Positions 14,649 to 23,666 of a stretch of DNA of 31,866 bases are shown piece after piece. Numbering within the stretch: position 1 is the stretch's first letter; the number at the start of each line of letters is the position of its first letter. This stretch comes from a virus: IMG/VR virus record IMGVR_UViG_3300025120_000288, positions 1-31,866 of that record; one strand, 5' to 3'. A program made the translations under genes and the position numbers. The notes below the pieces were generated by a model. It ran no database searches. It had not been told where the DNA came from and worked only from the letters and a program-made list of their open reading frames with translations.

Positions 14649-14915
14649 ATGACTGAAGTTAATAATGCAGAAGATACTGCACCAACAAAATCTGTAGAAG
14701 ACCTTTTAGATTCTATGAAAGGACAACTTGAGAACTGTATCATTACTGGATTTAATGCTGAGGGTAACCTAGTTATGTCTAGCTCGATACCAAATGTCCC
14801 GTATATGCACTGGACACTTAACCGTTCTTTGTTCGAGTTGAATCTGTTTGAAAAGCAGTCTTCCTCACAGCAAGAAACCCCAGAGTCTGTTGACACTGAG
14901 GCTTCCGAAGAGTAA
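14649..14915 (+). CDS. Unknown 88-residue protein at the end of the replication operon
   Basis: The gene starts 8 bases after the MazG-like stop with AGGAG in the gap. The protein has acidic, low-complexity ends around a central part (about residues 25-65) with alternating hydrophobic residues that could form a small beta domain. No family is recognised. It is the last plus-strand gene before the convergent terminator. Confidence 0.6.
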   Translation: MTEVNNAEDTAPTKSVEDLLDSMKGQLENCIITGFNAEGNLVMSSSIPNVPYMHWTLNRSLFELNLFEKQSSSQQETPESVDTEASEE

Positions 14916-14922
14916 TATTTAA

Positions 14923-14945
14923 GCACCTATTTTGCTAGTAGGTAC
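14923..14945 (-). other. Stem-loop carrying the ACTAGCAAAA motif
   Basis: GCACCTA (14923-14929) pairs with TAGGTAC (14939-14945) over seven bases with one wobble and a nine-base loop. The loop holds TTTTGCTAGT (14930-14939, plus reading), the same ten bases found in the leaders at 709 and 1624. On the minus strand it follows the end of the long structural operon but has no U run, so a processing or regulatory role is more likely than termination. Confidence 0.45.
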
Positions 14946-14946
14946 C

Positions 14947-14992
14947 GCCCTCAACTCCGTCTAACCAACGGGCTACAGTTGGGGGCATTTTT
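14947..14992 (+). terminator. Intrinsic terminator of the replication operon
   Basis: GCCCTCAACT (14947-14956) pairs with AGTTGGGGGC (14977-14986) with one wobble, an inner CCGT/ACGG stem lies within the loop, and five T follow. It stops plus-strand transcription at the convergent boundary. The T run overlaps the TAA of the minus-strand gene. Part of the loop resembles a tRNA D-arm when read on the minus strand. Confidence 0.75.
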
Positions 14993-17900
14993 ATTGCTGA
15001 AACTCGGGCGGTACAGCCTCTAAAGTTTCTATTGGGCGTTCTTTATTTAACGCTACCCCACTTCTGATCATATTTTGCTCTAGTAATTTTAATAGTGGGT
15101 TTCCGGTGGCATCTTTTGCTACAGCTTTCATGACCTGATCAAAATATTGCGGAGATGTAACCATACTATCTATTTGAGATTCAATAGCTTGAGCTATCTG
15201 TTTAGATCTTCCATCAACCATTGCGGCACTGAGAGTTCTTGCCTTAGTCGCAACGGGATTAAGAACGCCAAGCGTAAGGACAATTATTCGATTCATCTTC
15301 TCTTTTAGTTTTTCATCTAATACTGTTGAAGAGCCGAAGTTATTTCCTCTAAGTGCCCGATTGTTAACTGCAACATCAAGAACCTCCAGTAAATGGGTAA
15401 TAGCTTCTGCTTTCTGAGGTTCATCCTTAAATACAACTTTTAAAGTACTCAGAGTATTGTCAAACTCTTCGCCCAGTATAGTAGTTAGCTGTGTTGGACT
15501 AAGTTCTCGGGTCGCACCCACCCCATCCGTTGATACTTCACTAGCAATGCGCTTGTTAGTATAAATACGATCTTTAATGTAGCTTACATATTTAGACTTT
15601 AGACCATCCCTTATAAGAGGGTTGCCTATTTCGTCTGCCTGTCTCATTAAATCTTCTAATGCATCAGGCGCATTCTTTGAATTAAATATAGTTCTAAATA
15701 CTTCACTTGGATCAGACATAACTGACGGGTTTGATCCTGATAGATTATTTATAAACTTAGATGCCGCATTTTCTTGTGCTTCTTTTAAGACAGACTGATA
15801 AGCTTGTTCAGCGATTGCATTGGCTTGCTTTGCAGAAGTCAACCCCAACTCAACCATTTCTAAATTAGATACAGTATCTTCAAATAACTTAACAGCGTCT
15901 GGGTTGGTCGCCTCTAGTTGTTTAATGTAGGGTTGTATAGACTCACGTACTTGCGCCGCGCTTACTTTGCCTCCTGCCTCAGTAGACTTTGTTAAGCCCC
16001 GTATAGCCATAGCTACATATGCCTGTGCCATGTCAGTGCTAACTTCTCGTCCAGAGGATTTAGTCAATGCATTTAAGAACGCTTCTAGTTTACCCGTAGT
16101 CGCGGCCTGTTCTGCAATATTTAAGGCTTGCATCCCTAGTTCATAGGCATCTTCTTGCCCCATCCTAACACCCGGGGCTACTTCTTTTGCTCTAACCTTA
16201 CGGGCCTTTGCTTCCCACTGGGCTAATTCATCTGTGCGTAAATATGTTGCGGCATGGTCTTCATACATATCCATTGCCGCACGGAACTCTGTTTGACCCG
16301 AGGTCTCAGCGGCACCGTCTATCCATTCTTTTAATTGGACTAACGGTTTAGATGTTGGTGCGCCACTTGCTTCTAGTGCGTTTAATCTTCGAGATATCTC
16401 TGGGCGAAGGTTGGTGTATAGCCATTTTAAATCGATGTCACTAAGGCGGTCTAGTACTTCCGGGCCTGTTTCCATGATTGCTTTGCCATCAGCGTCCTTA
16501 CCAAGAACCCTTTGTTTAAGTCCTTTCAGCATCTCACTAAAGGGATCTTGTTTAGTTGTCGCCGTGGTAACAAAATCAAAATCGTTTGTTTGCTTAGATA
16601 CAGATTCAATAAGATTCTTTAAATCTTCCATATCTACCGGAATATCATCCGGCAATGTTTCAAAAGCATTATTATATTTGTTATAACTGGCTTCCCAACC
16701 TTTAAACAAATCATCTCCAGTAAGCTGTTGGAATGTTTGCATATCGGTAGATGTATTACCTAAAGAACTTTCATCTCTTGCCCTATTAAGCATTCCAATA
16801 ATTGTATCTTTGTCTTGTGTAGCATCAGACACACGTTCCGCTACCTCAACACCTAGTCGAGTACTTTGTACATTAGACAGGGCCTCCTCCACCGGCTCTA
16901 AGACGTTCTGAGCCAGTAATCTACCAGATACATTCGCTTGTACAGATCCACCCTCTATAGCTTCATCCGCTACATCACTAAGCACACGACTAGCGTCTGC
17001 ATTAATAGAGGCTTCTCCGGCTTGTACTACCCTATTTCCACGACGGCCCTGCTTTAAACCTACAATGTTATCAATTATGCTTTGTGCGTATTGGTCTACT
17101 AACCTTTCGTATTCTTCTGGGCTCTTAGTTGCTTTCATCCAACCATAGGCTTGCTCAACGTAGTCCCTTGCTCCGATAGCTAATGAAGTTCCTGTATCAA
17201 GTTGCAGAGCATTCCCGGGCAATATGTCTACTATAGTTTCTGTCCCATCTGCATTTTTTACTATCTTCTGCCCTAATATACCCAACTGAAAATCTTTGTT
17301 GTCTAGTACAACTTGGCCAAGTATTCTTGCTCTTTCAGCAAGTATTTCTCCCGGCAAATCATCGGTTATACCTTCATCTATTTGTTTTAACAGAAGCATT
17401 CCAATTTCAGCTTCTCGCTTGCTTGAGTTTTTAGAAAGTTTTGGAACTATTTTTTGGCCAACCCAACTAGCCCCCGCACCAAGTGTTTTTATCGCCACAC
17501 GCCCTAGGGCAGTGAACGCCTCATTATCAATATAATGTCCTAGCTGACTATTTGTTTCTGAGTCTATACCTACAAACTCTAGAACATCGTCTCCTATCAA
17601 CGGTTCCATGTCTTTAGGAGTAGCTAATGTCGCCCCAAGGTTTGCCCCTCTTTCTATAAACAACCCTCTAAGCATCATCTCTAGTTTTTGTTTAGCATTC
17701 TTCGGGTCTATCTTTTTAACTTCATCCCACTGTTTTGATATCCAGTTAGCAAGTTTCTTTGACCCCCCCAAAACCTCGTCTATTTTATCAACACCCTTAC
17801 CGCCCACTGCGGCCCCCGCAATAATCGGAACCACATCTTGCACAGCTTTTTCTATAGCATTGGCAGATGGGTAGGTTGGAAAGTTTTCCGCTATATAATT

Positions 17901-18467
17901 TGTTTCAGGATCAGTGATAAAATCATCTGTCCCCGGAGTTCTTTTGTTGGTGAAAGGAATATTAAATCCTTTTTCTATACCTCCAGACAAACCTTTTACA
18001 GTATTTAATATTGCACCCCCGAATCCTCTTTGGAATGCATTAGATTCTGCGGGTTTTGGAACTATGTACTTGCGGGGCTCTCCGTCTTGATTTTTAAAAG
18101 ATTGGGTTCTAACCTTTTTAAACATTGTGGGCTCACCTTTACTTTCAAAAATAGCCGTATTAGAACTTTCAATTGCCTTTTTAATCATGGCATTACGCGC
18201 ACCACTTGAGGTGGCATTTTTGTATTCGTCCGACTCCACTACCTGAATTACAATAGGGTTTTCTTTCTCCTCTTCTGTAATTGGAGTTTCCATTCGATCA
18301 ACATTAAGAAACTTCATTTCGGGGTAGTAGCCACCCTCTGTGAAAGATTCTTCTCCAGTAAATGGAGTTGTGCTTTCTCTCTTTTCAATAACTTCTTTTT
18401 GGTTTTTCGCTAAAAGATTATTGAGAACATCTAGAGTATTCTGATCTGTATTCGTAATCGAACTCAT
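14991..18467 (-). CDS. Large virion protein, probable DNA-ejection (internal virion) protein
   Basis: An 1158-residue, largely helical protein at the end of the structural operon. It has a charged disordered start, a glycine- and alanine-rich stretch around residues 205-220 and another near 330-345 that could insert in a membrane, and a long coiled-coil-prone second half. No enzyme motif, including a transglycosylase site, is visible. In T7-like phages the longest gene downstream of the other virion proteins is the ejection protein gp16; position and size support a similar role here. The gene starts 2 bases after the preceding stop. Homology to gp16 is not visible by eye. Confidence 0.6.
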   Translation of the reverse strand: MSSITNTDQNTLDVLNNLLAKNQKEVIEKRESTTPFTGEESFTEGGYYPEMKFLNVDRMETPITEEEKENPIVIQVVESDEYKNATSSGARNAMIKKAIESSNTAIFESKGEPTMFKKVRTQSFKNQDGEPRKYIVPKPAESNAFQRGFGGAILNTVKGLSGGIEKGFNIPFTNKRTPGTDDFITDPETNYIAENFPTYPSANAIEKAVQDVVPIIAGAAVGGKGVDKIDEVLGGSKKLANWISKQWDEVKKIDPKNAKQKLEMMLRGLFIERGANLGATLATPKDMEPLIGDDVLEFVGIDSETNSQLGHYIDNEAFTALGRVAIKTLGAGASWVGQKIVPKLSKNSSKREAEIGMLLLKQIDEGITDDLPGEILAERARILGQVVLDNKDFQLGILGQKIVKNADGTETIVDILPGNALQLDTGTSLAIGARDYVEQAYGWMKATKSPEEYERLVDQYAQSIIDNIVGLKQGRRGNRVVQAGEASINADASRVLSDVADEAIEGGSVQANVSGRLLAQNVLEPVEEALSNVQSTRLGVEVAERVSDATQDKDTIIGMLNRARDESSLGNTSTDMQTFQQLTGDDLFKGWEASYNKYNNAFETLPDDIPVDMEDLKNLIESVSKQTNDFDFVTTATTKQDPFSEMLKGLKQRVLGKDADGKAIMETGPEVLDRLSDIDLKWLYTNLRPEISRRLNALEASGAPTSKPLVQLKEWIDGAAETSGQTEFRAAMDMYEDHAATYLRTDELAQWEAKARKVRAKEVAPGVRMGQEDAYELGMQALNIAEQAATTGKLEAFLNALTKSSGREVSTDMAQAYVAMAIRGLTKSTEAGGKVSAAQVRESIQPYIKQLEATNPDAVKLFEDTVSNLEMVELGLTSAKQANAIAEQAYQSVLKEAQENAASKFINNLSGSNPSVMSDPSEVFRTIFNSKNAPDALEDLMRQADEIGNPLIRDGLKSKYVSYIKDRIYTNKRIASEVSTDGVGATRELSPTQLTTILGEEFDNTLSTLKVVFKDEPQKAEAITHLLEVLDVAVNNRALRGNNFGSSTVLDEKLKEKMNRIIVLTLGVLNPVATKARTLSAAMVDGRSKQIAQAIESQIDSMVTSPQYFDQVMKAVAKDATGNPLLKLLEQNMIRSGVALNKERPIETLEAVPPEFQQ

Positions 18468-18469
18468 TC

Positions 18470-20518
18470 TTAATATTCCTCAAAACTATAAGTACCCGTG
18501 GCTACTGTCTTCGTACTGCCGTCGGCTTGTTTTTCTAGCCTTGTTTCCATAAACAAAATAACTTTCTTTCCCAAAAGACTCTTAGGCATATCCATTGCCA
18601 AATATTCTTCACCTGCTTTTTCAATTAACGTTGCTTCTTTTTTTGACAGTGCTTTACCTTGAGACCATTCATAGACACTTGCCTGTTGCTTACCTAAATC
18701 AGATGCGTAGTACTCTTTAACTCCTAGTATGGAATTTCCTACTATCTCTTGACCCCCGGGGAACATCATAACGTTTTGCACTAACGCATTATTACGCGCA
18801 TCGATTGCCGTAGCATTCCATGTTCCATATAACTCGTTCGTTAATCGTCTTAGGTTGTTTGAGAAGGCTTCATAACTATTGGCATTAACAACAGATTTTG
18901 AAATTACATTGTAGTCTTGGTTACTAAACCCGTTTCCACTCTGTCCCAAGGCTTTACCAGTAGCAAATATAGTCCTTACTACAGCCGCGTTAAATTCTTT
19001 ATAGGCGTTTGCTGTCTCGTCCGATATATTCATATTGTCTACTTCAAGATTTATACTTGCTAATAGACTTGTTGAACTTTGGTTAGGGTCATTTTCTTGA
19101 AGGTCTCCTATTAGATTAACTAATCCTCCTACTTCTTTAGAGAAGCTTGAGAATAGGGAAGACCCTCCACCCTCTAGAGTTCTTAGAACGGCCTCGTTAT
19201 CAAACGCTATTCTATCTAAACTCATTAAGTTCTGTGCGGCCGCCGACGTAGCTATTTGTGCCTTGCTAACGTTTCCATAGACAGTACTAGCCGCTTGAAC
19301 TGCTTTAGTTCTTGCCTCAGACATATCTACCGTAGTTACATTATTAATTCTATCTGCGGATATGATCGAGTCATCTGAAAGTTGATACCCTCCACCTTCT
19401 ACTTTACTGCCCGTACCGAACACAGGCTTACCGTCATCTCCCTGATAGATTATAGCGAATACGTCGGGATCACCTTCTTCTCTAGTAAGTGAGGCAAGTC
19501 CTAAGAAGGCTGAATCATGTGCAGGTTTAACTTTAGTAAACCAATTAGTGGCTTCTAGTCTTTCTCCTTCATCGTCAGAGGTCAACATCATAGTATACTT
19601 GGAAAGGTCTGCTCTATACGTTCCTTCGGTCAAAGTACTGTTTGTACCTTCTTTATCAAACATTCTTTCTAGACCCACTAGCATCTCATTTTGTTTTTCA
19701 GGGTCGTTATTTAGTGCTTCGTACTCAGGGCTATTCATAAGATTGAAGACAGCTAACTCTTTGGGTGTTTCAAACGTTTGCTTACTAGCTTCCCCAGACA
19801 GAGATTGTTTATATTCAGCAAGTATAGTTACTCTTTCAGTAGAACTTGAAGTATCCCACCGAGGATCTTTCTTAGCGGCTATAACAGCCTGTTTCTCAAA
19901 GCTAAGAGTGTTGTCGTCTTTAGTTTCTGTACCTTGCGTAAATGTATAGTTTGCGTCACGTTTCTTAGGAATATACCCGGCTAGAACCTCGGCGTAGTAA
20001 TCATTGTCCACACCAAGAGTTGACAGGGTTTTAGATTTTATTCTTTCTTCGCTCTTTAATGCCTTCTTATCTTTATCAAAAAGGTCTGAAAGGAAACTTC
20101 CTTTAGGTTTAACATCAGGAGCCGGGAGAGGTTCTGTCTTTTCGTTAGCAAGTAAAGTGTCTGTCTGTTCAGCGACATTACTTTCTGGTTTAGGTATAAT
20201 CTCATCAAATTTAGATCCCGGAGTTCTTACTTGATTTAAAATTTGTTGTGCAGTTAAGCCACCCTTAAACATCTGGTATATTGATACAACAGCATCATTG
20301 GGAATAATGCTATTTGATTGTGTTAAAGCTTCCGCTTTCTCCATTATCTGTTGATCTGCTAATTCGTTTTGATCAAAAACAGATTTTTCCTCTGCAAACT
20401 TTTTTGCGCGGCTACGAACTTCGTCTTTTTCATCTTGTCTTTCTAGTTCTAATTGTCTTGCGTGTTCGGTCATAAAACCTTCGGCGAACCCTGCAAAAGC
20501 GTCTCCAAAATCACTCAT
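18470..20518 (-). CDS. Probable internal virion protein of 682 residues
   Basis: The protein starts with a short segment rich in Phe, Gly and Ala followed by a highly charged helix (about residues 18-60). The rest is mixed helical with no cysteine cluster, signal peptide or catalytic motif that I can see. It lies between a small conserved gene and the 1158-residue gene with overlapping or nearly touching ends, so it is made from the same transcript. By analogy with T7 gene order it may be a gp15-like ejection component. That rests on position only. Confidence 0.55.
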   Translation of the reverse strand: MSDFGDAFAGFAEGFMTEHARQLELERQDEKDEVRSRAKKFAEEKSVFDQNELADQQIMEKAEALTQSNSIIPNDAVVSIYQMFKGGLTAQQILNQVRTPGSKFDEIIPKPESNVAEQTDTLLANEKTEPLPAPDVKPKGSFLSDLFDKDKKALKSEERIKSKTLSTLGVDNDYYAEVLAGYIPKKRDANYTFTQGTETKDDNTLSFEKQAVIAAKKDPRWDTSSSTERVTILAEYKQSLSGEASKQTFETPKELAVFNLMNSPEYEALNNDPEKQNEMLVGLERMFDKEGTNSTLTEGTYRADLSKYTMMLTSDDEGERLEATNWFTKVKPAHDSAFLGLASLTREEGDPDVFAIIYQGDDGKPVFGTGSKVEGGGYQLSDDSIISADRINNVTTVDMSEARTKAVQAASTVYGNVSKAQIATSAAAQNLMSLDRIAFDNEAVLRTLEGGGSSLFSSFSKEVGGLVNLIGDLQENDPNQSSTSLLASINLEVDNMNISDETANAYKEFNAAVVRTIFATGKALGQSGNGFSNQDYNVISKSVVNANSYEAFSNNLRRLTNELYGTWNATAIDARNNALVQNVMMFPGGQEIVGNSILGVKEYYASDLGKQQASVYEWSQGKALSKKEATLIEKAGEEYLAMDMPKSLLGKKVILFMETRLEKQADGSTKTVATGTYSFEEY

Positions 20519-21053
20519 CGTTTAATTCCTCGTCTTCAATGCCATACCCAAGCATATCTGTCTGTTCTTCATTTGTAGCAGGAGACATAAAGCCCATTGA
20601 ATCATCTTCAATTTCTTGTTCTACAATGGCTTCTTCGGGCTCTGTAGTTGAATTATCTAATTCTTTTTGTTTAAGAAGAGGAACAGAGGTAGTGTAATCA
20701 GCTATTTCTTCTATCCCCATGTCATATTCAATGCCATATGACTTTGCCATTATCTCAAGCATACGGGCTACTGGCCCGGCAACAAGAATTGCATAATCAG
20801 GAGTAAATTTCCCCCGACCCACTGCAAGAGTTACAGCCATGTCTGTAATAGTCGAAATTTCAGTACCGGCCTTTATCAGACTCATGTATCGTTTACCTGT
20901 ATCCGTCTCTGTTAGGCGTTCAACGATATGCTCGACTGCTCCATCGAGGTCAGTAATGTCTGGGGGTCTATGCCAAGGCCAATTACGAGTATCGCTGGCA
21001 TAGTTAGCACCGGGAATAGGAGCGTCTGGATTATTAGGATCATATAGACTCAT
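20511..21053 (-). CDS. Unknown 180-residue protein in the virion operon
   Basis: The N-terminal part has the tryptophan- and proline-rich segment NWPWHRPPD near residues 23-31, then a helical domain, and the last 45 residues are mostly Glu and Asp. It overlaps the next gene by 8 bases and the previous one by 14. I believe similar proteins occur in the same place in related marine phages, but no function is known to me. It may be a virion or assembly protein. Confidence 0.6.
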   Translation of the reverse strand: MSLYDPNNPDAPIPGANYASDTRNWPWHRPPDITDLDGAVEHIVERLTETDTGKRYMSLIKAGTEISTITDMAVTLAVGRGKFTPDYAILVAGPVARMLEIMAKSYGIEYDMGIEEIADYTTSVPLLKQKELDNSTTEPEEAIVEQEIEDDSMGFMSPATNEEQTDMLGYGIEDEELNDE

Positions 21054-21234
21054 CAGCTAACTCCTTTTTTTTCTTCCTTTTCTTTTTAGGGGGGTTAAGT
21101 AACTCTTCTTCCAGTTCATCAAAATATTCACGGGTGTACTTAGGCTTTTTGCCTGACGCCGTATTAAGTTCTACGGGATCAGTTCCCTCATAGTATTTTT
21201 TAATTGATTTAATAATCGCTTCTTCAAATGTCAT
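21040..21234 (-). CDS. Small charged 64-residue protein
   Basis: A short protein with an acidic centre and a run of lysine and arginine near the end (about residues 50-58). Its ATG overlaps the stop of the S74 protein (ATGA) and its end overlaps the next gene, so it is embedded in the translational chain. No family is recognised. The basic tail would suit DNA or RNA contact or packing with virion DNA. Confidence 0.55.
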   Translation of the reverse strand: MTFEEAIIKSIKKYYEGTDPVELNTASGKKPKYTREYFDELEEELLNPPKKKRKKKKELADESI

Positions 21235-23075
21235 GCTTTCACCTTGTTGTAATCAACTCGTAAATACCCGTCTGTACCGCGTGTAACTGCTTCTGAATTT
21301 TTCTTTTGTAGCTCTTGAGCAATAACGCCGTAGGTTGGAGTTTCACCAAAGCCTTTATCTTTAGCTTCGTCTGTCCAATCCCATGTATAAAGATTTGTTC
21401 CATCAGATAGGTTTCCATATTTTTGTATATTATCTTTAAGTCTCATATCTGATACGTAGGCCGCCCCTACTGCCCCTACGGCTTTAAATACACTTGATAA
21501 CATAGAACTCTTCGCTTGCTTTTTAGCCGCCGCTAATTCCATTTTGGCTAATTCAAGTCTATGTTCTCTATCCTTCTCATTCTCACCTTCTTTCCAAGCG
21601 TAGTCTAAGAGAGAGTCGGAACGATCCCATAACTGGTTTAATGCCTCAGTTGTAAGACCAAGCATGTTCTTAACGTCTGTAGCGGCCGCCTGAAACTCCA
21701 TCTCAGAGTTAGAAAGCGTAACTGTCTGTCTCCACTTAGCATTAGCGGAATCCACTGCGTACTGCATGTTCATGTAGAACTGCTCTCTGGCATTTTCCAA
21801 AGACGCATTAAACTGATTAGCTTGATTAACTTCACCAACATTGAACTGAGACATCTGGTTCTTCTGTCCAGTGTTGTACATATCAATACTTGCACCTAGA
21901 TTATCGTAGAACTTATTCATCTCGTTAGTCGCCTCTGCTCCGAAACGACGTGCTACGTTGGTCTGGTTAGCATCCTCTAAGATAGATTGTACCTTAGCCT
22001 GAGTATTGATGACTGACATTTGCTGTTCGTTGGCTAAATTAGCCATATCATACTGCATAAATGTCTTAGCGTTAGTTACCGCTATAGTTGTACGAGTATC
22101 TAAGTTTGCTAAGTCCATTTTAGATAGGACGTTAGCTTTGTTAATAATCTGTTGTTGCTTATTATCTAAATTCTTTAAGGTTACTGTCTGGTAAAACTTA
22201 CTGTCTGCTTGGGCAATTGGTAGTGTTGCCTCAATCATAGCAGATGTAGCGGCAGATATGGCCGCAGTACCTGTAACACCTGTAAATGCAAATGTTCTAT
22301 TTACATTACGCATAATCCCGGCGGCCCATGTAGGAACCTTCGGGTTGCCGTCTGCATCCACAAACTCTTTTGTTAGGATTTCTAGTTGGCCTTTTACTGT
22401 GGCCTTAGAGTCTAGGTAATTACCTTCACCAAGTGTCTGTGCTAGTATTTTACCTGATATAGTACTGGTATCAATGACTGTACTAATGTTTTGGTGTGCA
22501 AAATCATTTAAAGCTACGCCTGTCTGGTTGATAGACCCGTCAGCATTAACACCTGTACCTACACCTTGCTCATCAATTGTTATATCATCGGGATTAATGA
22601 TAGCATCTTCATTGGTATCCATTGTAGCGGCTGTACCAAGGTTATCATTTACATCATCAAAGGTGGTGGCCGCATCATAAGTGGCGGCATCTTGACTATT
22701 AACATCAGAAGCTGTGGCCGCAGTACCTGTCTCAGCATTAACAGATAACCCATCAACATTCATGCCGTACTCACTACCTGTGAGGTTAGTACCTGTCTCA
22801 TTGCCCGTCATCGTAGGTACATTGTCCGATAGATTAGCACCTAGATCGTCCATAAAGCCGCCGGGATCTGTCGCTCTATCCCCAACCAAGCCATCTACGC
22901 TTAGGCCCGCAACAACATTGGCGTTGTTTGCAACGGAGGATGAGGAGGTATTGTTTGTTGCGTAAGTTGGAGTAGTAGGGCCGGTATAAACCTGCGGATC
23001 TACTCCATTAACTCCATCCATCCCCGCCGGTAAAGCACTAGGATCTCCGACTATACCTTGATTTGATGTAATCAT
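21231..23075 (-). CDS. Virion protein with C-terminal peptidase S74 intramolecular chaperone
   Basis: A 614-residue protein. The first 200 residues are low-complexity and acidic, rich in Asn, Thr, Asp and Gly. The middle is helical. The last 73 residues match the S74 chaperone domain, which trimerises phage fibres and spikes and then cuts itself off: S542 and K547 lie in SDMRLKDN, followed by YTWDW, GVIAQE and the end block DGYLRVDY. S542 and K547 are the expected catalytic pair. It follows the outer spanin directly. Whether it is a tail spike or an internal protein is open, since fibre-like beta repeats are not evident. Confidence 0.75.
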   Translation of the reverse strand: MITSNQGIVGDPSALPAGMDGVNGVDPQVYTGPTTPTYATNNTSSSSVANNANVVAGLSVDGLVGDRATDPGGFMDDLGANLSDNVPTMTGNETGTNLTGSEYGMNVDGLSVNAETGTAATASDVNSQDAATYDAATTFDDVNDNLGTAATMDTNEDAIINPDDITIDEQGVGTGVNADGSINQTGVALNDFAHQNISTVIDTSTISGKILAQTLGEGNYLDSKATVKGQLEILTKEFVDADGNPKVPTWAAGIMRNVNRTFAFTGVTGTAAISAATSAMIEATLPIAQADSKFYQTVTLKNLDNKQQQIINKANVLSKMDLANLDTRTTIAVTNAKTFMQYDMANLANEQQMSVINTQAKVQSILEDANQTNVARRFGAEATNEMNKFYDNLGASIDMYNTGQKNQMSQFNVGEVNQANQFNASLENAREQFYMNMQYAVDSANAKWRQTVTLSNSEMEFQAAATDVKNMLGLTTEALNQLWDRSDSLLDYAWKEGENEKDREHRLELAKMELAAAKKQAKSSMLSSVFKAVGAVGAAYVSDMRLKDNIQKYGNLSDGTNLYTWDWTDEAKDKGFGETPTYGVIAQELQKKNSEAVTRGTDGYLRVDYNKVKA

Positions 23076-23342
23076 TTATTTACTCTTTATCTGTTCGGCC
23101 GTTTCGGCACATTTACGAAGTTTGTCGCGTAAGGCGGCGTAATCCGAAAGGGCGTCAACTACGGCTATACTGCCGTCGGTCTCAGGTAGGCTTTCTATTT
23201 CAGTTATTAATTGGTCGTTAAATTCTCTTGCGTACTCAATGATAGGAGGACAGTAGACTTCTATCTCAGTCTTATAGACCGTGGTCGCGCAACCGCTTAG
23301 TAAGCTCATCCCGATTGCGAGGCTTAACACTTTGAATTTCAT
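23076..23342 (-). CDS. Outer-membrane spanin lipoprotein (Rz1-like)
   Basis: An 88-residue protein with a signal peptide ending in the lipobox LLSGC (Cys18), so the mature chain would be lipid-anchored in the outer membrane. It starts inside the inner spanin gene in another frame, overlapping it by 71 bases, the embedded layout typical of Rz/Rz1. Spanins join inner and outer membranes and fuse them in the last step of lysis. Two further cysteines occur at about residues 31 and 78. Confidence 0.85.
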   Translation of the reverse strand: MKFKVLSLAIGMSLLSGCATTVYKTEIEVYCPPIIEYAREFNDQLITEIESLPETDGSIAVVDALSDYAALRDKLRKCAETAEQIKSK

Positions 23343-23535
23343 TATTAGCTTTCTCCATCTCCTGATAGAATTCAGCCCGGTCTTCTGCCGCTTTAGCAGA
23401 GGCTTTTACTTGCTTAACCTCTTCAACCTTAGCTCCGTCTCGTCTACCTATGATATAAAGTATAGGTAATAACGCGGCTATTATGGCCGCTATTATTAGT
23501 TTAGCTTTATTAATTAAGATACTGAAAGGGTTCAC
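23272..23535 (-). CDS. Inner-membrane spanin (Rz-like)
   Basis: An 87-residue protein with one N-terminal membrane segment (about residues 11-30) followed by a charged periplasmic coiled coil. The start is GTG at 23535, overlapping the preceding stop (GTGA). The outer spanin gene begins within its last quarter. Sequence similarity to lambda Rz is not visible, but topology, overlap and position after the endolysin make the role likely. Confidence 0.8.
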   Translation of the reverse strand: MNPFSILINKAKLIIAAIIAALLPILYIIGRRDGAKVEEVKQVKASAKAAEDRAEFYQEMEKANNEIQSVKPRNRDELTKRLRDHGL

Positions 23536-23666
23536 TTTTTCTTTGTCTTCTTCTTAGGGAACCCGGCTTTCATATTAGCATAAGCTTTCGGTGTAATAGT
23601 AGACTTCTTCTTAGTCCGGCTAGTTCCTGCTTTCTTACGCTTGTTTATATTGTCGTATAGACTCAT
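23532..23666 (-). CDS. Small basic 44-residue protein in the lysis cassette
   Basis: A short frame between endolysin and inner spanin, overlapping both by one to a few bases (TAATG at its start, GTGA at its end). The product starts MSLYDNINKRKKAG and has a lysine-rich end; about one third of residues are Lys or Arg. I recall similar small proteins in marine short-tailed phages in this position. Tight coupling on both sides strongly supports expression. Function is unknown. Confidence 0.7.
   Translation of the reverse strand: MSLYDNINKRKKAGTSRTKKKSTITPKAYANMKAGFPKKKTKKK

Noticed and set aside
14945-14992. tRNA gene on the minus strand
   Set aside because: A D-arm-like segment is present but no T-arm, anticodon arm or matching acceptor stem; the sequence is better explained as a terminator.
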